A stretch of 64,000 nt of DNA from Pseudomonas profundi (GTDB lineage Bacteria; Pseudomonadota; Gammaproteobacteria; Pseudomonadales; Pseudomonadaceae). Where the stretch lies: contig NZ_VTPZ01000008.1 of assembly GCF_008638305.1 (NCBI RefSeq), forward strand, positions 62,001-126,000. The letters run 5' to 3'. The first letter of the stretch is position 1. Each line of letters begins with the position of its first letter. The translations under genes were made by a program, and so were the position numbers. This document shows positions 61,521-64,000 of the stretch, piece after piece. The notes under the pieces are model-generated. The model worked only from the letters and a program-made list of their open reading frames with translations. It was not told where the DNA came from and did not search any database.

Positions 61521-63215
61521 ATGCCAGATCAGGTAAAACTGGCTGTTTCGTCTGCTCTCGAAAGCTTCTATGAGCGGGAGCGGGCTCACCCTGACAAGGT
61601 CTATCTGGTCCAGCCCCACGCAGACGCCAGCGTCGACGAATTCACCTGGGCTCAGGTGGGTGACCAGGCGCGCCGGATTGCCAGCTATCTGCGCTCGCTT
61701 GAGCTTGAACCTGGCAGCCATATTGCGCTTTTCTCGAAAAATTGTGCCCACTGGATAATCGCCGACCTGGCGATCTGGATGGCCGGGCATGTCAGTGTGC
61801 CGATCTATCCGACACTGGGCCGCGATTCAGTGCGCCCGATGCTCGAGCATGCCGAGTGCCGGGCGGCTTTCATTGGCAAGCTGGACAGTTGGCAGAGGGT
61901 ACGCCCCACCGTGTACCCGGACATTCCGTGGATCGGGCTGCCATTGGCACCGGAGGATGCCGATCTGCTGCCCTGGCAGAGCCTGCTGGAGAGCAACGAG
62001 CCGCTGAGCGAAGATGTGCTGCCCGACCCTGCCGCTGTCGCGACCCTGGTCTATACGGCAGGCACATCGGGGCCACCAAAAGGCGTGATGCTCAGCTTCA
62101 GCGCGATGTATCACGCGGCCAGCAACTGGCTGCGTCTGTTCGTGATCAATGATAATGATCGACTGCTGTCCTACTTGCCGCTGAGTAACGTGGCGGAGCG
62201 TCAGTTCGTGCAGATTGCTTCGCTGCTTGGCGGCGAGACGGTTTATTTCGTGCATGGCTCTGACACCTTCGTGCGCGACATGCGCCGGGCCCGCCCAACG
62301 GTGTTTTTTGGCGTGCCGCGGCTCTGGTCCAAGTTACAGCGAAGCGTATACAGACGGGTCCCGGCGATTGTGCTGAATCCTCTGTTGAAGATACCGCTGC
62401 TTCGCAGAATCCCCGCCCGTATGGTGCTGGCAACATTGGGCCTGAACCATATCCGCTATGCCGTCAGCGGCGGCGCGCCTCCAGCCGACGACATGCTGCG
62501 CTGGTTCCAGCGTCTTGGAATGAACCTTGTCGAAATATACGGGATGACCGAAAACTGCGGCTATTCCCACCTTGGCAGACCCCAGCGATTCAAATCAGGC
62601 TGGGTCGGCTTGCCGAACCCGGGCGTCGAATGCCGGCTCGCGGAAGATGGCGAGCTCCTGCTGCGCAGCCGGGCCACTATGCTGGGCTATTTCAAGGATC
62701 CGGACGCTACCGCCCGAATGCTCGACGAGAATGGTTTTCTGCACACCGGAGATCTCGGTGAGGTCGACAAGGAGGGATTTGTGCGGGTCATCGGACGCGC
62801 CCGGGACCTGTTCACCACGCGCGCCGGCAAGGTGATCCCGCCCGGGCCGATCGAGCGGCTGCTGGATGCCAGTTCGCTGATCGAGCAATCCTGCGTGCTG
62901 GGAGAGAAGCTGCCGCAGCCGATAGCGCTGGTGCAATTGCAGGAGACCGAGTCTGCCGCTACGCCCAGCCGCGATCAGGTTGTTGAGGAGCGCCTAACGC
63001 GCATCCTCAGCGAAACCAACAAGCGGCTGCCTCAGCATCAGCAACTCGCTTGCCTGGTCGTGATTGGTGATAAATGGAGCGTGAATAATGGCTTCATTAC
63101 CCCGACGCTGAAGCTCAAACGTCACGTGGTCGAAGCAACCTACCAGGACCAACTCGAAATGTGGTCGGTCAGCGGTAAACGGGTGCTCTGGCAAGAGACA
63201 CCCACCCCGGGCTGA
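61521..63215 (+). CDS. Long-chain acyl-CoA synthetase-like AMP-forming ligase
   Basis: 564 residues. ANL motifs: a P-loop with the variant YTAGTSGPPKGVMLS in place of YTSGTTG, then SGGAPPADDMLRWF, EIYGMTENCGYSHLG, FLHTGDLGEVDKEGFV and a C-terminal region TTRAGKVIPPGPIE, typical of long-chain (ACSL/ACSBG) enzymes. Membrane anchors are not evident. It should activate long-chain fatty acids to acyl-CoA. GAGG lies about 9 nt before the ATG. It is downstream of sixA by 165 nt and probably transcribed separately. Confidence 0.88.
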   Translation: MPDQVKLAVSSALESFYERERAHPDKVYLVQPHADASVDEFTWAQVGDQARRIASYLRSLELEPGSHIALFSKNCAHWIIADLAIWMAGHVSVPIYPTLGRDSVRPMLEHAECRAAFIGKLDSWQRVRPTVYPDIPWIGLPLAPEDADLLPWQSLLESNEPLSEDVLPDPAAVATLVYTAGTSGPPKGVMLSFSAMYHAASNWLRLFVINDNDRLLSYLPLSNVAERQFVQIASLLGGETVYFVHGSDTFVRDMRRARPTVFFGVPRLWSKLQRSVYRRVPAIVLNPLLKIPLLRRIPARMVLATLGLNHIRYAVSGGAPPADDMLRWFQRLGMNLVEIYGMTENCGYSHLGRPQRFKSGWVGLPNPGVECRLAEDGELLLRSRATMLGYFKDPDATARMLDENGFLHTGDLGEVDKEGFVRVIGRARDLFTTRAGKVIPPGPIERLLDASSLIEQSCVLGEKLPQPIALVQLQETESAATPSRDQVVEERLTRILSETNKRLPQHQQLACLVVIGDKWSVNNGFITPTLKLKRHVVEATYQDQLEMWSVSGKRVLWQETPTPG

Positions 63216-63332
63216 ACTCTTGAGCCGGACCCGCTCCGACGGCGTTGTGCTGCGTTTCATGCATGCCAGACGCCTTGTCTACGGGCCATCCGAGGTATAG
63301 ATTTTCCCGCTTTTTTAAGGATCCCAGGATTT

Positions 63333-64000
63333 ATGGAACACGCGAGTCATGAAGTCCGCTTCAATCTGCCTTCGGTCGAGGTAGCCGCAAAAGTGTGGGG
63401 CAAGCCTGACGGGCTCCCGGTCATAGGGCTGCACGGCTGGCTGGATAACGCTGCCACCTTCGATCTGATCGCCCCCGAACTCGATGGGGTTTATCTGATC
63501 GCGCTGGACCTGCCGGGTCACGGTCTCTCCGGTCACCTGCCTGCCGGCGGCTACAGCCTGTGGCAGCAAGCCGCTGCCGTATTACAGGTCGCCGAAAGCA
63601 TGGGGTGGGACCGGTTCGCGCTGCTGGGCCATTCGATGGGTGCGATTATCAGCAGCATTCTGTCCGCCAGCGTGCCCGACCGCATCATGGGCGCCGCGCT
63701 TATCGATGGCCTGATGCCGATCACCTCCGAGGCGGATGACACGCCAGATCAGATGGCGCGCTTTCTAAAAGCCAGCCTGGCCACCAGCAGGAAGCGCAAG
63801 CCCATTTACGTATCGCCCGAGAAGGCTACTACCGCTCGGATATTGGGCGGTAGCATGCCCCTGTCACGCGTTGCCGCCAATTGTCTGGTTGAACGCGGGC
63901 TGATGCCTGAGCAGGGCGGCTGGACCTGGCGAACCGATCCGCAATTGATGTTGCCTTCGGCGCTGCGCTTCACCCATAAGCAGGCCATTGCGATAGTTGA
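63333..64000 (+). CDS. Alpha/beta hydrolase, 3' end outside window
   Basis: About 222 residues are visible. Alpha/beta hydrolase elements are LPVIGLHGWLDNAATFD (about 31-47), LDLPGHGLSG and the nucleophile elbow GHSMGA. The MhpC/serine hydrolase-like type cleaves esters or C-C bonds. Without its C-terminus the catalytic His cannot be checked. AGGA lies about 8 nt before the ATG at 63333. It follows the ligase by 117 nt on the same strand, and the two might share a lipid-related role. Confidence 0.82.
   Translation, partial: MEHASHEVRFNLPSVEVAAKVWGKPDGLPVIGLHGWLDNAATFDLIAPELDGVYLIALDLPGHGLSGHLPAGGYSLWQQAAAVLQVAESMGWDRFALLGHSMGAIISSILSASVPDRIMGAALIDGLMPITSEADDTPDQMARFLKASLATSRKRKPIYVSPEKATTARILGGSMPLSRVAANCLVERGLMPEQGGWTWRTDPQLMLPSALRFTHKQAIAIV

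Noticed and set aside
1..64000. tRNA or rRNA genes
   Set aside because: I looked for tRNA-like T-loops and CCA ends and for rRNA stretches while reading and saw none. A covariance-model search would be needed to be sure.

Overview
The window looks like chromosome of a gammaproteobacterium of the Pseudomonadaceae, perhaps the Halopseudomonas lineage. This is an inference from gene families common in that group: DUF2388, DUF1329, DUF3182, YggL, ZapE, a membrane PQQ glucose-type dehydrogenase, fabA-fabB, gpsA-DUF4389-sixA and a CZB-domain chemoreceptor, all with similar codon use and moderately high GC. I see no rRNA, tRNA, CRISPR array, prophage or complete insertion sequence. Genes are dense on both strands, and several gene ends carry clear hairpins.

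Layout. 1-5.2 kb: a partial HEXXH protein with a DUF2388 protein, then two paralogous membrane-anchored receiver proteins on either side of a DUF1329 gene. 5.3-14.1 kb: RhlE helicase, NYN-domain protein, CinA-like protein, YggL, a lemA-TPM-TPM operon, a secreted GDPD and a VWA/J-domain pair. 14.2-25.2 kb: GH5 glycosidase, small secreted or acidic proteins, a short UppS-like protein, a sirtuin, a soluble chemoreceptor, an unknown membrane-protein pair, ZapE and a DUF3182-hydrolase pair. 25.4-32.5 kb: PQQ dehydrogenase, DMT transporter, DUF1428, a repeat-rich spacer, then an ECF42-type sigma factor with two YCII/DGPF proteins. 32.6-41.8 kb: a tight six-gene catabolic operon (two aminotransferases, amidase, D-2-hydroxyacid dehydrogenase, beta-decarboxylating dehydrogenase, semialdehyde dehydrogenase) divergent from a MalY/PatB C-S lyase. 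42-48.5 kb: tandem lipoprotein esterases, a MITE-like repeat, an ABC exporter, a Bcr/CflA exporter and a basic secreted protein. 48.6-54.2 kb: a solitary selA, fabB, fabA, an acyl-CoA synthetase and a second repeat copy. 54.3-64 kb: a TonB receptor/periplasmic binding protein/hybrid kinase operon, gpsA-DUF4389-sixA, an AMP-forming ligase and a partial alpha/beta hydrolase.

The most novel-looking signal is in the leaders of the two tandem esterase genes. In each, a segment reading GTGTTTCCTTT can pair with the Shine-Dalgarno region and the start codon. The pairing survives in the second copy through G-U wobbles although the Shine-Dalgarno sequence has changed. A second, smaller hairpin just upstream of the ribosome binding site is kept with a different stem sequence. 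Other points of interest are the membrane-anchored receivers, the MITE-like pair with 24-bp ends, a 94-bp element with perfect 15-bp ends, the TonB/binding-protein/kinase triad, the unassigned catabolic operon, the VWA plus Pam18-like J-protein pair and the selA without selB. All functional assignments come from reading motifs by eye; no database search was run.
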